A stretch of DNA of 64,000 nt from Tepidibacter sp. (GTDB lineage: Bacteria > Bacillota > Clostridia > Peptostreptococcales > Peptostreptococcaceae): contig NZ_JAOASI010000013.1 in assembly GCF_025210165.1 (NCBI RefSeq), positions 21,082 through 85,081 of the forward strand, in the 5' to 3' direction. The translations under genes were made by a program, and so were the position numbers. Numbering within the stretch: the first letter of the stretch is position 1; the number at the start of each line of letters is the position of its first letter. Below are positions 8,911-18,600 of the stretch, piece after piece. The notes beneath the pieces are model-generated. The model searched no databases and was not told the DNA's origin. It saw only the letters and a list, made by a program, of their open reading frames with translations.

Positions 8911-10773
8911 TTAAGAATCTGCCTTTATATATTTATTTAACTCACCCGTTTGTTCATATCCATTAGAGTTAAATTCACTACTATATATATATACTTTATC
9001 CGAAGCTTTTCTAAGTAATCTGTCAACTACACTTTTAGTCTGCTTATATCTATATAATTGTTCATTATCAAAATTCCATTTTTCACCTTTATTTTCTCTT
9101 AAAAAGATAAATGAATTGTGATATTTTTTTATTCCTATTTGATGCCATACATCTGAATTTGAATCTGTCCATATTTGTATTTTGCTTTTTTTAGAGCTTA
9201 ACAAATACGAATAAGATGACCAGACCTTTATTCCATTTGACTCTATATCATCTCTTGTATCAGAAACCCTTATACCCTTTGAAATCATATCTATAAATAA
9301 TTTATTTTTATTATTTTTAAACTTTTCATTCTCATCAGCATAGTCTATAAATGATTTAGCCAGATTTATTAAATAATTACATGTACTTAAATTTTCTGCA
9401 TTTACATTAAGAGGTAGCAGTATATCCAAAAACATTTTTTTCAAAAACTTATCCATATCAAGTTCACTATTTGTATTTTCGTATATCCAATTTCTTAAAA
9501 TTTCATATTTATTTATATACTCTTTATCTATATCAATAGATATTAACTCTTCAATTCCTGGAAGTTCATAAGGTTCTTTTTGAGTTATGTTATTAGTTAT
9601 GTACCTAGACCTTATCATATCTGTATCCAATATAAATGATACCATTTTACATATAGAATCTTTATTAGGACTCATTTTCCAAGAACTATTTACTAAAAGT
9701 GTTATAGTAACTAAGCTATTTATATATGGATTATCAGTAAGAGATCCACTTCTAGTCATAATATTTATATTAACACCATTTTTATCCATCTCTTTTTTTA
9801 TTCTATTCTCAAATATAGAATCTACAAATGGCCCTATTATATCTATATCCTCTTCTTTATACCCATTTGTTAATAGTTTTTGAATGTCTTCAGATATTTT
9901 AAGTATCATCTCACTTCTCATATTAGAATTTTTAAATTCTATATTCTCTATATTTATAAAATTCGATGTACCTATATCTATGCTTTTACATTTAGGAAGT
10001 ATTACCTGTTTGAAAGTTTCCTCGTCAGCCCCAAGTATCTTTGTTATAGCTCCATCAGAATTATAAGCTATATGAGTTTCCTTTACTATATTCATTACCT
10101 TATTTATAAATTTAAGTTCAAGAAATGACTTTTCTTGAACATCATCCACAATAAAATAATCTATATTATTTTTTATATACTCCTCATATAAAGGGTCATC
10201 TATTATATATTTATTGAAAAGATATGATGCTAAGCTAAAATTCAAAACACCTTCATTTATGTTTTTTCTAACAAATACATTTATTATATCCTTCATAGAT
10301 AAAATATTCTCTTTTACAAGTATATCTTCTATATCTAAAAAGTTAACTAAATACTTATCTACTTCATCAAATTCTATGCAATTTAGAGATATTTTAGATA
10401 TATTATTAAGTATATCGGATGACAAAACCGAGTTAGGTATATTTATATCTAAAAACCTTCCTCCTTCTCTATATTTATCTACAAGTTTATTTAGAAGATA
10501 CTCACTTATCTCCATATCTAAAAACTTTGGAGTATTCTTTTTTATTTTAATATTCTTTTGTACTAAAGGCCAAAATAAAACTATATGATTTCTAATTATT
10601 TTATAAAATGTACTAGTATCTATATCTTTCCAAAATCTTTTTTGAGATTTAGAGTTTATAAATACAATTATTTTATTTTCATTAATATTATTTTTTATAA
10701 ATTCTTTATATATATTTATCAACTTAGTCGTTTTACCACAATTAGATGACCCAGTGTATACATATTTACTCAT
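8911..10773 (-). CDS. UvrD/AddB-like P-loop ATPase, partner of the adjacent helicase
   Basis: About 620 aa. Walker A is GSSNCGKTTKL near the N terminus, and YFIVDDVQE at about residue 215 fits the SF1 motif II (DExQ type). The later text (VRVSDTRDDIESNGIKVWSSYSYLLSSKKS, ending in DKVYIYSSEFNS) resembles the divergent second helicase core of AddB-like proteins, although motifs V and VI are degenerate. First gene of the helicase/ATPase/nuclease operon. The start is ATG at 10773 or the TTG directly before it. I infer a non-processive or structural partner for the neighbouring UvrD-like helicase. Confidence 0.75.
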   Translation of the reverse strand: MSKYVYTGSSNCGKTTKLINIYKEFIKNNINENKIIVFINSKSQKRFWKDIDTSTFYKIIRNHIVLFWPLVQKNIKIKKNTPKFLDMEISEYLLNKLVDKYREGGRFLDINIPNSVLSSDILNNISKISLNCIEFDEVDKYLVNFLDIEDILVKENILSMKDIINVFVRKNINEGVLNFSLASYLFNKYIIDDPLYEEYIKNNIDYFIVDDVQEKSFLELKFINKVMNIVKETHIAYNSDGAITKILGADEETFKQVILPKCKSIDIGTSNFINIENIEFKNSNMRSEMILKISEDIQKLLTNGYKEEDIDIIGPFVDSIFENRIKKEMDKNGVNINIMTRSGSLTDNPYINSLVTITLLVNSSWKMSPNKDSICKMVSFILDTDMIRSRYITNNITQKEPYELPGIEELISIDIDKEYINKYEILRNWIYENTNSELDMDKFLKKMFLDILLPLNVNAENLSTCNYLINLAKSFIDYADENEKFKNNKNKLFIDMISKGIRVSDTRDDIESNGIKVWSSYSYLLSSKKSKIQIWTDSNSDVWHQIGIKKYHNSFIFLRENKGEKWNFDNEQLYRYKQTKSVVDRLLRKASDKVYIYSSEFNSNGYEQTGELNKYIKADS

Positions 10774-10809
10774 CAAAACACCACCACAGTCTTTATTTAA
10801 ATTCTTAAT

Positions 10810-10847
10810 ACAAAAACCTTATGACTATATCGACATAAGGTTTTTGT
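10810..10847 (-). terminator. Terminator of ptsI
   Basis: Perfect 14-bp stem, ACAAAAACCTTATG with its complement at 10834-10847, 10-nt loop, stem ending in a T-run on the minus strand. Confidence 0.85.
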
Positions 10848-10850
10848 TAT

Positions 10851-12557
10851 TTAAGCAAAATTATTTTCCATATATTCTTCTATTTCTTTAGAAGTACCCA
10901 TAGATACTACTTTTTCGGCTACTTCTTTCATTTCTTCATATTTTAATGAATTTATAAGCTTTCTAGCTGAAAGTATAGATATTGGACTCATACTGAATTC
11001 ATCAAGTCCCATTCCAAGTAATATTGGAATCATTCTCTTATCTCCTGCTGCTTCTCCACACATACCTACCCATTTACCTTCTTTATGACCATTGTCTATA
11101 ACCATTTTGATAAGTCTTAAAACAGCAGGATTAAATTGATTATATAGATTTTGTATTTTTTCATTCATTCTGTCTACTGCAGTAGTGTATTGTATTAAAT
11201 CATTAGTTCCTATACTAAAGAAATCAACATGCTTTGCAAGTATATCTGATATTAATGCAGCTGATGGAACTTCTATCATCATACCAACTTCTATATTCTT
11301 GCTGTAAGATATACCTTCTTTATCTAAATCACATTTAACACTCTCAAGTATTTCTTTTGCCAAAAGTAATTCTTCAAGACTAGATATCATAGGGAACATT
11401 ATTCTTAAGTTTCCACTTACACTAGCTCTTAAAAGAGCTCTTAATTGAGTTTTGAATATATCTTGTCTATCAAGACATAATCTTATAGCTCTATATCCCA
11501 AGAAAGGATTCATTTCCTTATCCATTTGAAGATACGAAAGCTCTTTGTCTCCACCTATATCAAGAGTTCTTATAACTATAGGTTTTGGATTCATACTCTC
11601 AAGAACAGCCTTATAAGATTCATATTGCTCATCTTCTGTTGGAAAATCTGATCTATCCATGTATAAAAATTCAGTTCTATAAAGTCCAACACCTTCTGCA
11701 CCGTTGTTTATAAGGCCTTGTACATCATTTGGAGTTCCTATATTACCCGCTAACTCTACATGTCTTGAATCTAATGTTTTACTTTCTTGTCCTTTTAAAG
11801 ACTCTAATTCTTTTTTTTCTTTCTCAAACTTTTCTTTTAAAGTTCTATATTCATTTATAGTATTTTCATCTGGATTTACTATAACTTCACCTGTTTCCCC
11901 ATTAAATATTACATAATCTCCATCTTTAACAGCCTTAGTTATATTTTTAAGTCCTACAACCGCTGGTATTTCTAATGTTCTAGCCATTATAGCTGTATGA
12001 GAAGTCCTTCCGCCTATATTAGTTAAAAATCCTATAATATTTTTCTTATTCATAGTTGCAGTATCAGATGGTGTTAAGTCATTAGCAATTAATACAACTT
12101 CATCTTCAAGAGCTGATAAATCTATGAATTTTATATTTAATATATGTCGTAAAACTCTATTAGCTACATCCTTTATATCCGCTGCTCTTTCTTTCATATA
12201 TTCATTATCCATAGATTCAAACATAGAAACAAACATACTCTTTATTTCATTCAATGCATAATCAGCATTTACTTTTTCATCTTTTATTTTACTTAAAGTA
12301 GAATCTACAAGTTCTGGATCTTGAAGAACTAATAGATGTGCTTCAAATATTTCAGCTTTTTCTGCTCCTAACTCAACTAAAGCCCTTTCCTTAATCTTAA
12401 TCAATTCTTCTTTTGATTTGTCTATTGCATCCATTAGTTTTTTCTGTTCTAACTCTATATTCTCTATAGTTTTCTTTTCTATAATTATTTCATTATGCTC
12501 TAATACTAACGCTTTCCCCAAAGCAATACCAGGTGATGCATTCATTCCTTTAATCAT
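10851..12557 (-). CDS. ptsI: PTS enzyme I (phosphoenolpyruvate-protein phosphotransferase)
   Basis: 568 aa, the normal length. GGRTSHTAIMARTLEIP holds the phosphorylated histidine (about residue 188); the PEP-binding half shows GTNDLIQYTTAVDR and the active-site cysteine of GMCGEAAGD. It transfers phosphate from PEP to HPr to energise sugar uptake in the cytoplasm. No ptsH gene is adjacent, so HPr is encoded elsewhere. GGAGAGG precedes the ATG. Confidence 0.97.
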   Translation of the reverse strand: MIKGMNASPGIALGKALVLEHNEIIIEKKTIENIELEQKKLMDAIDKSKEELIKIKERALVELGAEKAEIFEAHLLVLQDPELVDSTLSKIKDEKVNADYALNEIKSMFVSMFESMDNEYMKERAADIKDVANRVLRHILNIKFIDLSALEDEVVLIANDLTPSDTATMNKKNIIGFLTNIGGRTSHTAIMARTLEIPAVVGLKNITKAVKDGDYVIFNGETGEVIVNPDENTINEYRTLKEKFEKEKKELESLKGQESKTLDSRHVELAGNIGTPNDVQGLINNGAEGVGLYRTEFLYMDRSDFPTEDEQYESYKAVLESMNPKPIVIRTLDIGGDKELSYLQMDKEMNPFLGYRAIRLCLDRQDIFKTQLRALLRASVSGNLRIMFPMISSLEELLLAKEILESVKCDLDKEGISYSKNIEVGMMIEVPSAALISDILAKHVDFFSIGTNDLIQYTTAVDRMNEKIQNLYNQFNPAVLRLIKMVIDNGHKEGKWVGMCGEAAGDKRMIPILLGMGLDEFSMSPISILSARKLINSLKYEEMKEVAEKVVSMGTSKEIEEYMENNFA

Positions 12558-12580
12558 TTTAACCTCTCCTTCACATAAAA

Positions 12581-12708
12581 AATTCGTCTACTCGCTATCG
12601 CGGTGACTCATGTCGCCAACGATCCCTACGGACTCCGTTGCTCAAAAATAGTTGCAAGTATAGCTTTTTTAATATGTTATCCACAAAACAAAAAATGATA
12701 TAATTCCT
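12581..12708. repeat. Intergenic repeat family 2, copy A
   Basis: Begins AATTCGTCTACTCGCTATCG and continues through GTCGCCAACGATCCCTACGG and CTCCGTTGCTCAAAAATA to a tail (about 12650-12708) containing TTATCCACAAAACAAAAAATG and TATAATTCCTT. The same sequence recurs at 31372 and 36844 in the same orientation. It is GC-richer than its surroundings and carries no ORF. It occupies most of the 283-bp gap between ptsI and the HD-GYP gene. Confidence 0.8.
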
Positions 12709-12840
12709 TAAGCATAAAAAGACATCAACAAGCGATTATGAATATTCTTAACAAAATTGTACGTACATATCCATAAAACACTTTGGTTAATGCCTGCATA
12801 ACCACTAAATTCTTATATAAGGACGTTTTCCCTAGTTATA

Positions 12841-13911
12841 TTATATGAATTCCTTTATATATACTTTAGAATTTTTACTGTTACTCAAATCTATTATTTC
12901 ATCAGTGTCTTCTATTTCAACTAAAGGCCTACATATATTCTGATTTGGTATAAATATTATTTTTCCAATTTTCCCATTATCTAAAACAACCTTATTTCCT
13001 AAATATTCTCCAGCTATTTTTTTCAAGAACAAATATAAAATTTCTGTATCTAATTTAGATAAAAACTTTTCTTCAAGTATTTTTATAGCATCAAAAGGAG
13101 TATGCTTATCTCTATAAGGTCTGTTAGATGTAAGAGCACTATAAACATCAGCTATTGCTATTATCTTAGCATATGTGCATATTTGTTCTCCTTTTTTTCC
13201 AATCGGATATCCACTCCCATCTATTTTTTCATGGTGCTCAAATACAGCTTTTTTAATTTTATCACTTATGTCAGGAATTTCTTTAACCATCTTGTATCCT
13301 AAAGTACAGTGTTTTTTTATTTCTTCATATTCTTCTTTTGTTAGTTTTTCTGATTTACCAATTATATCCTTAGATATTTTTATTTTTCCTAAATCACTCA
13401 GTATTGCAGCAAGAGTAAGTTCTTTTAATTCATACTCACTTAGACCAATCCATTTTCCTATTTGATAACTTGTTAAAGTAACAGTCATAGAATGCATATA
13501 TATATAGTCATCCATATCTTTTAATTTATTTATCAACTTAAATAAATTAAGTTTTCGATCACATGCTTTGATTGCATTTTCTATTGTTTTTTCAAAATCA
13601 TCTTTCTTTATACCCTCACCATATTCTATAGAAGAAAAACCCATTTTTAAGTTATAGAGTAGTTCCCTCATATCTTGTTTAAAATCATAGACTTCAAAAT
13701 ATTCTTTTGTATAAGTATCGTCCATTCCTTCTTCAACAAGAACATTCACTTTATGTACATCATGAATAAAAAGCATATTTTTTATTTTCTCTATATCATC
13801 AAATTCAAATCCTTCTGATAATAAACATATTCCATTGCTACTTATAATATCCTTTTCAAGAATCATACCTATTTTTAATTCATCTACGTTTACAACAATC
13901 TGCCTTTTCAT
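12841..13911 (-). CDS. HD-GYP domain protein with a Ser in place of the HD histidine
   Basis: 356 aa. An N-terminal region of about 120 residues (family partner domain, IGMILEKDIISSNGICLLSEGFEF) precedes an HD-GYP domain with MHSMTV, HCTLGYKMV, the signature EHHEKIDGSGYP and DVYSALTSNRPYRD. HD-GYP proteins hydrolyse cyclic di-GMP. The metal-binding HD dyad, normally LHDIGK, reads LSDLGK here, so one iron/metal ligand is missing. It may still bind the nucleotide or partner proteins. GGCGGGAG lies in front of the ATG. Confidence 0.88.
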   Translation of the reverse strand: MKRQIVVNVDELKIGMILEKDIISSNGICLLSEGFEFDDIEKIKNMLFIHDVHKVNVLVEEGMDDTYTKEYFEVYDFKQDMRELLYNLKMGFSSIEYGEGIKKDDFEKTIENAIKACDRKLNLFKLINKLKDMDDYIYMHSMTVTLTSYQIGKWIGLSEYELKELTLAAILSDLGKIKISKDIIGKSEKLTKEEYEEIKKHCTLGYKMVKEIPDISDKIKKAVFEHHEKIDGSGYPIGKKGEQICTYAKIIAIADVYSALTSNRPYRDKHTPFDAIKILEEKFLSKLDTEILYLFLKKIAGEYLGNKVVLDNGKIGKIIFIPNQNICRPLVEIEDTDEIIDLSNSKNSKVYIKEFI

Positions 13912-14018
13912 GTTTTTATATCTCCCGCCTTTTTACTACTGTATTTTATGAAGATTCAGTTAGAGTAAATACTCCCGCTGAATTAAATTTCTCTTTATTC
14001 AGATAAGTTATAATCTTA

Positions 14019-14999
14019 TTATACTATACAATATATAGATACAAAATACATAGTCATAGATATTACTGAAAATAATAATATTCCCACTATAAGTGCCTTC
14101 ATTCCTTTATCTTTTATACTCTTAATATCTACATTAAGACCCATACCAATCATTGCCATTAGTATAAACACAGAACTTAATTTAGATAATACTTTTATCC
14201 ACTCTAAAGGTAGTATATTCAAAGAGCTTATTATTCCAGCTAATACAAAATATAGTATATACATTGGAAATTTGACCTTACTCTCTTTATCTTCTTTATT
14301 AAATATATAGCTAAGAACTAATGAAATTGGAACTAGCATAACTACTCTTCCCATTTTTACCAATGTACCTATTTCTCCAGATTGATTTCCCCTTGCAAAA
14401 GCTGCTGCAATAGCATGTGCTACTCCTTGAAGAGATATACCAGACCAAATACCATATTCTAAATTACTCATACTAGAAGTTATTGATATAGTAGAATATA
14501 CAAGTACACCTATTGCCCCCAGAAAGTTTATTATAGATACCGCTACAATTGAATCATCTTCTTCAGCATTTATACAACTACTCATTGCAACAACTGCTGA
14601 AGCTCCACAAATGCTAGATCCTACCCCAAGCAAAACAGCTACCTTATTATTAATTTTAAACACTTTACCCAGTAAGTAGGATAATATTAAAACAAAGGGA
14701 ACATATAATATAATCATCATTACAACCTTCGGACCCAGTTCTATAAGCGATCTAAAATTAAGCTTAAATCCAAGTATAACTATACCCAACTTTAGTAAAG
14801 TTTTAAGCGAGAAGTTAATTCCAGGCTTCAATACTTCTCTAGTCTTAAAAGTATTATTATATATAATTCCGATTATAATTCCTATTGTCAGTGACTCTAA
14901 GTTCATTATGTGTTTTATTTTATTATTTATAAATATAGATATTATTGATATTAAAAATACAAACAATAAACCTGGTAATAATTTTTTTATTCTATTCAA
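14019..14999 (-). CDS. YeiH/UPF0324 family putative sulfate exporter
   Basis: About 326 aa polytopic membrane protein (around ten hydrophobic segments) with the family hallmarks LLKLGIVILGFKLNF, GVGSSICGASAVVA and GISLQGVAHAIAAA. The longer upstream frame would overlap iorB and read through its terminator; TTG at 14999 (LNRIKKLLPG) has AAGGGGGAG at the right distance and is chosen. The family is annotated as putative sulfate (sulfonate-derived) exporter. A weak hairpin (13953-13982) follows the gene. Confidence 0.85.
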   Translation of the reverse strand: MNRIKKLLPGLLFVFLISIISIFINNKIKHIMNLESLTIGIIIGIIYNNTFKTREVLKPGINFSLKTLLKLGIVILGFKLNFRSLIELGPKVVMMIILYVPFVLILSYLLGKVFKINNKVAVLLGVGSSICGASAVVAMSSCINAEEDDSIVAVSIINFLGAIGVLVYSTISITSSMSNLEYGIWSGISLQGVAHAIAAAFARGNQSGEIGTLVKMGRVVMLVPISLVLSYIFNKEDKESKVKFPMYILYFVLAGIISSLNILPLEWIKVLSKLSSVFILMAMIGMGLNVDIKSIKDKGMKALIVGILLFSVISMTMYFVSIYCIV

Positions 15000-15046
15000 G
15001 TTAATCTCCCCCTTAAATTGATTATAGCAAAGAATATATATAATTA

Positions 15047-15080
15047 AAAATCCCCTAGAAATTTTTCTAGGGAATTTTTT
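15047..15080 (-). terminator. Terminator of the iorAB operon
   Basis: CCCTAGAAA pairs with TTTCTAGGG around a 2-nt loop extension, flanked by A/T runs on both sides; it overlaps the iorB stop region and separates it from the YeiH gene. Confidence 0.8.
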
Positions 15081-15660
15081 ATTTATAATCATATCCAATA
15101 TTAAAAGCTTTTATGTTATGTTCTATAAATTTTTTAGGAACATTTCTTTGAATTACTTTCTCCCAAGTTTCTTTTTTTATATCTAATTTTTTTGCCATAA
15201 TTCCTATTAAAACAGTATTTCCCACTTTAGTATTTCCAACTTCTTTTCCTACTTTTATTACATCTATATCAACTACATTATACTTTTGTTTTAAATTATC
15301 TAATATTCCTTCCGGATATTCCTCTACCTCTTGCTGAATACTAGTTGATGGTATTCTATATGTGTTTACAATAGCTAATCCATCATCTTTTATCATGTGA
15401 GAATATCTATATCCCTCCATAGGTTCCATAGCAAGCAATATATCGCACTCTCCATGAGGAATATTAGGCGAATATACTTTACTATCTATTTTAACACTTC
15501 CATACACCTTACCACCTCTTTGAGATAAACCTATAACATCATTAGTTTTTACATCATATCCTGCTTCTAAAGCAGCTTCACTTATTATTTTGGTTGCTAT
15601 AACTAAGCCCTGACCCCCAACACCTGTTATTAATATATTTTTTCTATCCATATCCATCAT
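15079..15660 (-). CDS. iorB: Indolepyruvate:ferredoxin oxidoreductase, beta subunit
   Basis: 193 aa gamma-domain subunit: NILITGVGGQGLVIATKIISE at the N terminus and NDVIGLSQRGGKVYGSVKI are characteristic. With IorA it oxidatively decarboxylates aryl pyruvates made from aromatic amino acids to aryl-acetyl-CoA, reducing ferredoxin, a step of Stickland-type fermentation. It starts 3 nt after iorA ends and is followed by a terminator. Confidence 0.95.
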   Translation of the reverse strand: MMDMDRKNILITGVGGQGLVIATKIISEAALEAGYDVKTNDVIGLSQRGGKVYGSVKIDSKVYSPNIPHGECDILLAMEPMEGYRYSHMIKDDGLAIVNTYRIPSTSIQQEVEEYPEGILDNLKQKYNVVDIDVIKVGKEVGNTKVGNTVLIGIMAKKLDIKKETWEKVIQRNVPKKFIEHNIKAFNIGYDYK

Positions 15661-15663
15661 CCT

Positions 15664-17454
15664 TTACTCTTTATTCTTTAAATCATTATCTGTTCTAGAG
15701 CTTTTAATCGCATTAACAGGACATACTTGAGCACAAATAGAACATCCAACACACATATCCGGATCTATAGATGATTTTAACTTTTCGTGTCCCTCATACT
15801 TCTTCATTAATAACGGCGGACAATTGGTTTTGATACAATTTCTACAGCTAATACATATATCAGGATCTACATAAAAATGAGGATGTCTCATTCTATATTG
15901 AAGCGCACATGGTCCCGTAGCAACTATTATGGATAATCCTTCATGCTTTATTTCTTCATCAATAACATCTTTTGCTTTTTTATAGTTGTACTGATTTAAT
16001 ACTTTGATTCTTTCAAATCCTATAGTTTTGAGAAGTTCTTCTATACTTATATCCATTTCATTGTCAGAGCTTGCATTGGGCTGTCCACCTGTCATAGCAG
16101 TAGTCTTATTATCCAAAACTATGATCGTCATATTTGCATTTTCATCTAATTTATGCATTAAATTGATAAATCCATTGACACCTGAGTGAAAAAACGTTCC
16201 ATCTCCAATCATTGCAACTAATGGCTTTTTATTTCCTGATAAATCCCATGCTTTCCTCATTCCTTTTAATATACTTACACCAGATCCCATACTTATATTT
16301 ATATCGTGAACTTCAAAAGGATATAAAACACCCATAGAATAACAACCTATATCCCCAATAACATTCACTTTTGCTTTTTTTAGTATGTCATAAATAGGTC
16401 TGTGAGGACAACCTGAACAAAATTGAGGACTTCTTGATGGAACTTCTAATCTTTGTTGTTCATTAAATTTTCTTTTTTCTATTAATCCTGCTTTTGCAAG
16501 TCCTTTTTCTACATCTTCAATTTGAATTTCTCCAGTAAATGAAAAATACTGTTTTCCTTTACAATCAATACCATTTATTTTCAATTCGTTCTCTATAAAA
16601 GGCATCATTTCTTCTAAAATTATTATGTTTTTATATTTTTGACTTAATTCTTTTATTTTTTTAATAGATATTGGATAAACCATACCTAATTTATATATAG
16701 AAGCATTCAAATCTATTTCTTTTAGATGTTGATATACAAGACCTGAGGTTATTATAATTGTATCTGTTCCTTCTTTTTCTTCTAATTTATTTAAATCTGT
16801 ATTATAAGCAAGATCCTCTAGTTTTTGAAGTCTTTCCTTCATAAAATATTGAGCTTTATCTGTATACGGTGGAAGCATACAATATTTATAGGCATCTTTT
16901 TCAAAAGACTTATTATCAATTTCTTCTCTTTCCCCTAAATTTACTATACTCCTGTTATGACATAATCTACTTGTTATTCTAAGCATAAAAGGTATATTAT
17001 AATTTTCACTTAGCTCAAGTCCTATTTTAGTGAAGTCTTTAGCCTCTTGCGAATCACTAGGATCTAATATTGCCATATTTGCAAATTTACCGAAAACTCT
17101 ATTATCCTGTTCATTTTGAGAAGAATGCATTCCAGGATCATCACCGGTAATCAATATGAAACCTCCATTTATTGTAGTTTGTGTAAATGTCATTAAAGGG
17201 TCTGCTGCAATATTAACACCTACATGCTTCATACTACAAAGAGATCTAACTCCTCCAAAAGATGCTCCCATAGCTACTTCTAATGCAACTTTTTCATTAG
17301 TTGAAAATTCACTGTACACTTCTTTGTAGTTTTTTATATTCTCTATAATCCCAACCGTAGGAGATCCTGGATAACTAGATGCTACTAATCCACCTGCCTC
17401 ATAAAATCCTCTAGCTATAGCCTGATTTCCCGTCAACACCACTTTTTCATTCAT
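15664..17454 (-). CDS. iorA: Indolepyruvate:ferredoxin oxidoreductase, alpha subunit
   Basis: 596 aa. The N-terminal pyrimidine-binding-type half begins GNQAIARGFYEAG; the thiamine diphosphate-binding half has SGCPHRPIYDILKK and GDGTFFHSGVNGFINL; the C terminus adds two ferredoxin motifs, CISCRNCIKTNCPP and CVGCSICAQVCP. Cytoplasmic, oxygen-sensitive enzyme of aromatic amino acid catabolism, working with the adjacent iorB product. The ribosome site is weak (AAAGG). Confidence 0.96.
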   Translation of the reverse strand: MNEKVVLTGNQAIARGFYEAGGLVASSYPGSPTVGIIENIKNYKEVYSEFSTNEKVALEVAMGASFGGVRSLCSMKHVGVNIAADPLMTFTQTTINGGFILITGDDPGMHSSQNEQDNRVFGKFANMAILDPSDSQEAKDFTKIGLELSENYNIPFMLRITSRLCHNRSIVNLGEREEIDNKSFEKDAYKYCMLPPYTDKAQYFMKERLQKLEDLAYNTDLNKLEEKEGTDTIIITSGLVYQHLKEIDLNASIYKLGMVYPISIKKIKELSQKYKNIIILEEMMPFIENELKINGIDCKGKQYFSFTGEIQIEDVEKGLAKAGLIEKRKFNEQQRLEVPSRSPQFCSGCPHRPIYDILKKAKVNVIGDIGCYSMGVLYPFEVHDINISMGSGVSILKGMRKAWDLSGNKKPLVAMIGDGTFFHSGVNGFINLMHKLDENANMTIIVLDNKTTAMTGGQPNASSDNEMDISIEELLKTIGFERIKVLNQYNYKKAKDVIDEEIKHEGLSIIVATGPCALQYRMRHPHFYVDPDICISCRNCIKTNCPPLLMKKYEGHEKLKSSIDPDMCVGCSICAQVCPVNAIKSSRTDNDLKNKE

Positions 17455-17628
17455 AAATTTAACAACGCCTTTCTATATTACTTATTTCTACTTCTTTATT
17501 ATGTATTTATTTAATTATTTTTAATCACTATATAATCCTCATTTTTAGGACTATATTGGCATTACTTGTATATCCATATGTATTTATATAAATTTCTTGG
17601 ATATTCTAATTTTATAAGGAGGTTTTTT

Positions 17629-18567
17629 ATGAGAATTAATAGAAAAATAAAAGATAGTATAGTTGCTATAACTCAGTCAAAGAGTGAAAAGGACTCATTA
17701 AAAGATGCACTGGATATGCTTCCTATAGGAGATATGATAAAAAATGATGATACAGTGGTTATAACTCCTAACTGGGTTAAATCTAAACAACCATCAACAG
17801 GTACAGTAATAGGTCCAGATACTTTAAAATCATTAATTCAGTATGTAAAAGGTTATAATCCTTCAAAAATATACATAGCAACAGGTTCTGGAGGAGATGA
17901 AACCTTAGATGTAATGAAATTCGTAGGTTACGATAAAGTAATTAAAGATGAAAATGTAGAGTTTGTAGATCTAAACTATGGACCATATACAACAATAGAT
18001 TTAGACCATAATATAATTCCAAATACTAAAATAAACGAGCTGATAGACGAAGTTGATGTATTAATATCATTTACCCAGCTTAAGCAACATGAGGAAGCTA
18101 CCATGAGTGCTAGTATAAAAAACATAATGCTTAGTTGGCCTCCAGCTGGTGTTCATGGATTTCCAAAGAAAAAATTAGGTATACATGAAGATTTGCATGG
18201 ATTTATAGTTGCAATGTCTAAGAAAATACCTATAGATTTAAGTATCATCAGTCTTGATAAGACTATGATAGGAAATGGCCCAAGCGAAGGAAAAGCAGTG
18301 GGTACAGATGGTCTTACAATAGCAGGAACAGACCCCGTTGCTTGTGATACTGTAGCAGCTAGAATGTTAGGATTTTTACCTCAAGCAATTAATTACTTAT
18401 ACAAACTATATATAGATAAGGTTGGAGAAGCCAAGCCTGAAAATATGATATTAAAGGGTATTCCTATTGCACAGGCAGAAAAAATATTCTCAAAAGCCGC
18501 TTATAATCAAGAAATAGTTATAGATAAAAACGGTATTAAAAATATTCATGGAAATCAAAAAAAATAA
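17629..18567 (+). CDS. DUF362 domain protein
   Basis: 312 aa, taken from the ATG at 17629 preceded by AAGGAGG (a longer frame from 17566 has no ribosome site). DUF362 features include VVITPNWVKSKQPSTGT, FTQLKQHEEATMSASIKNIM and GTDGLTIAGTDPVACDTVAARMLG. Function in this family is unknown; some members carry Fe-S ferredoxin domains, this one has none. It is divergent from iorA. Confidence 0.85.
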   Translation: MRINRKIKDSIVAITQSKSEKDSLKDALDMLPIGDMIKNDDTVVITPNWVKSKQPSTGTVIGPDTLKSLIQYVKGYNPSKIYIATGSGGDETLDVMKFVGYDKVIKDENVEFVDLNYGPYTTIDLDHNIIPNTKINELIDEVDVLISFTQLKQHEEATMSASIKNIMLSWPPAGVHGFPKKKLGIHEDLHGFIVAMSKKIPIDLSIISLDKTMIGNGPSEGKAVGTDGLTIAGTDPVACDTVAARMLGFLPQAINYLYKLYIDKVGEAKPENMILKGIPIAQAEKIFSKAAYNQEIVIDKNGIKNIHGNQKK

Positions 18568-18600
18568 GTTGAAAACATTACGTTTTCAACTTATTTTATA
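18563..18600. terminator. Bidirectional terminator
   Basis: AATAAGTTGAAAAC and its complement form a 14-bp stem with a 5-nt loop between convergent genes ending at 18567 and 18591, with A/T runs on both sides. Confidence 0.85.

Noticed and set aside
13953..13982. Hairpin between the HD-GYP and YeiH-type genes as a terminator
   Set aside because: The stem is interrupted and no T-run follows on the minus strand, so a terminator cannot be claimed.
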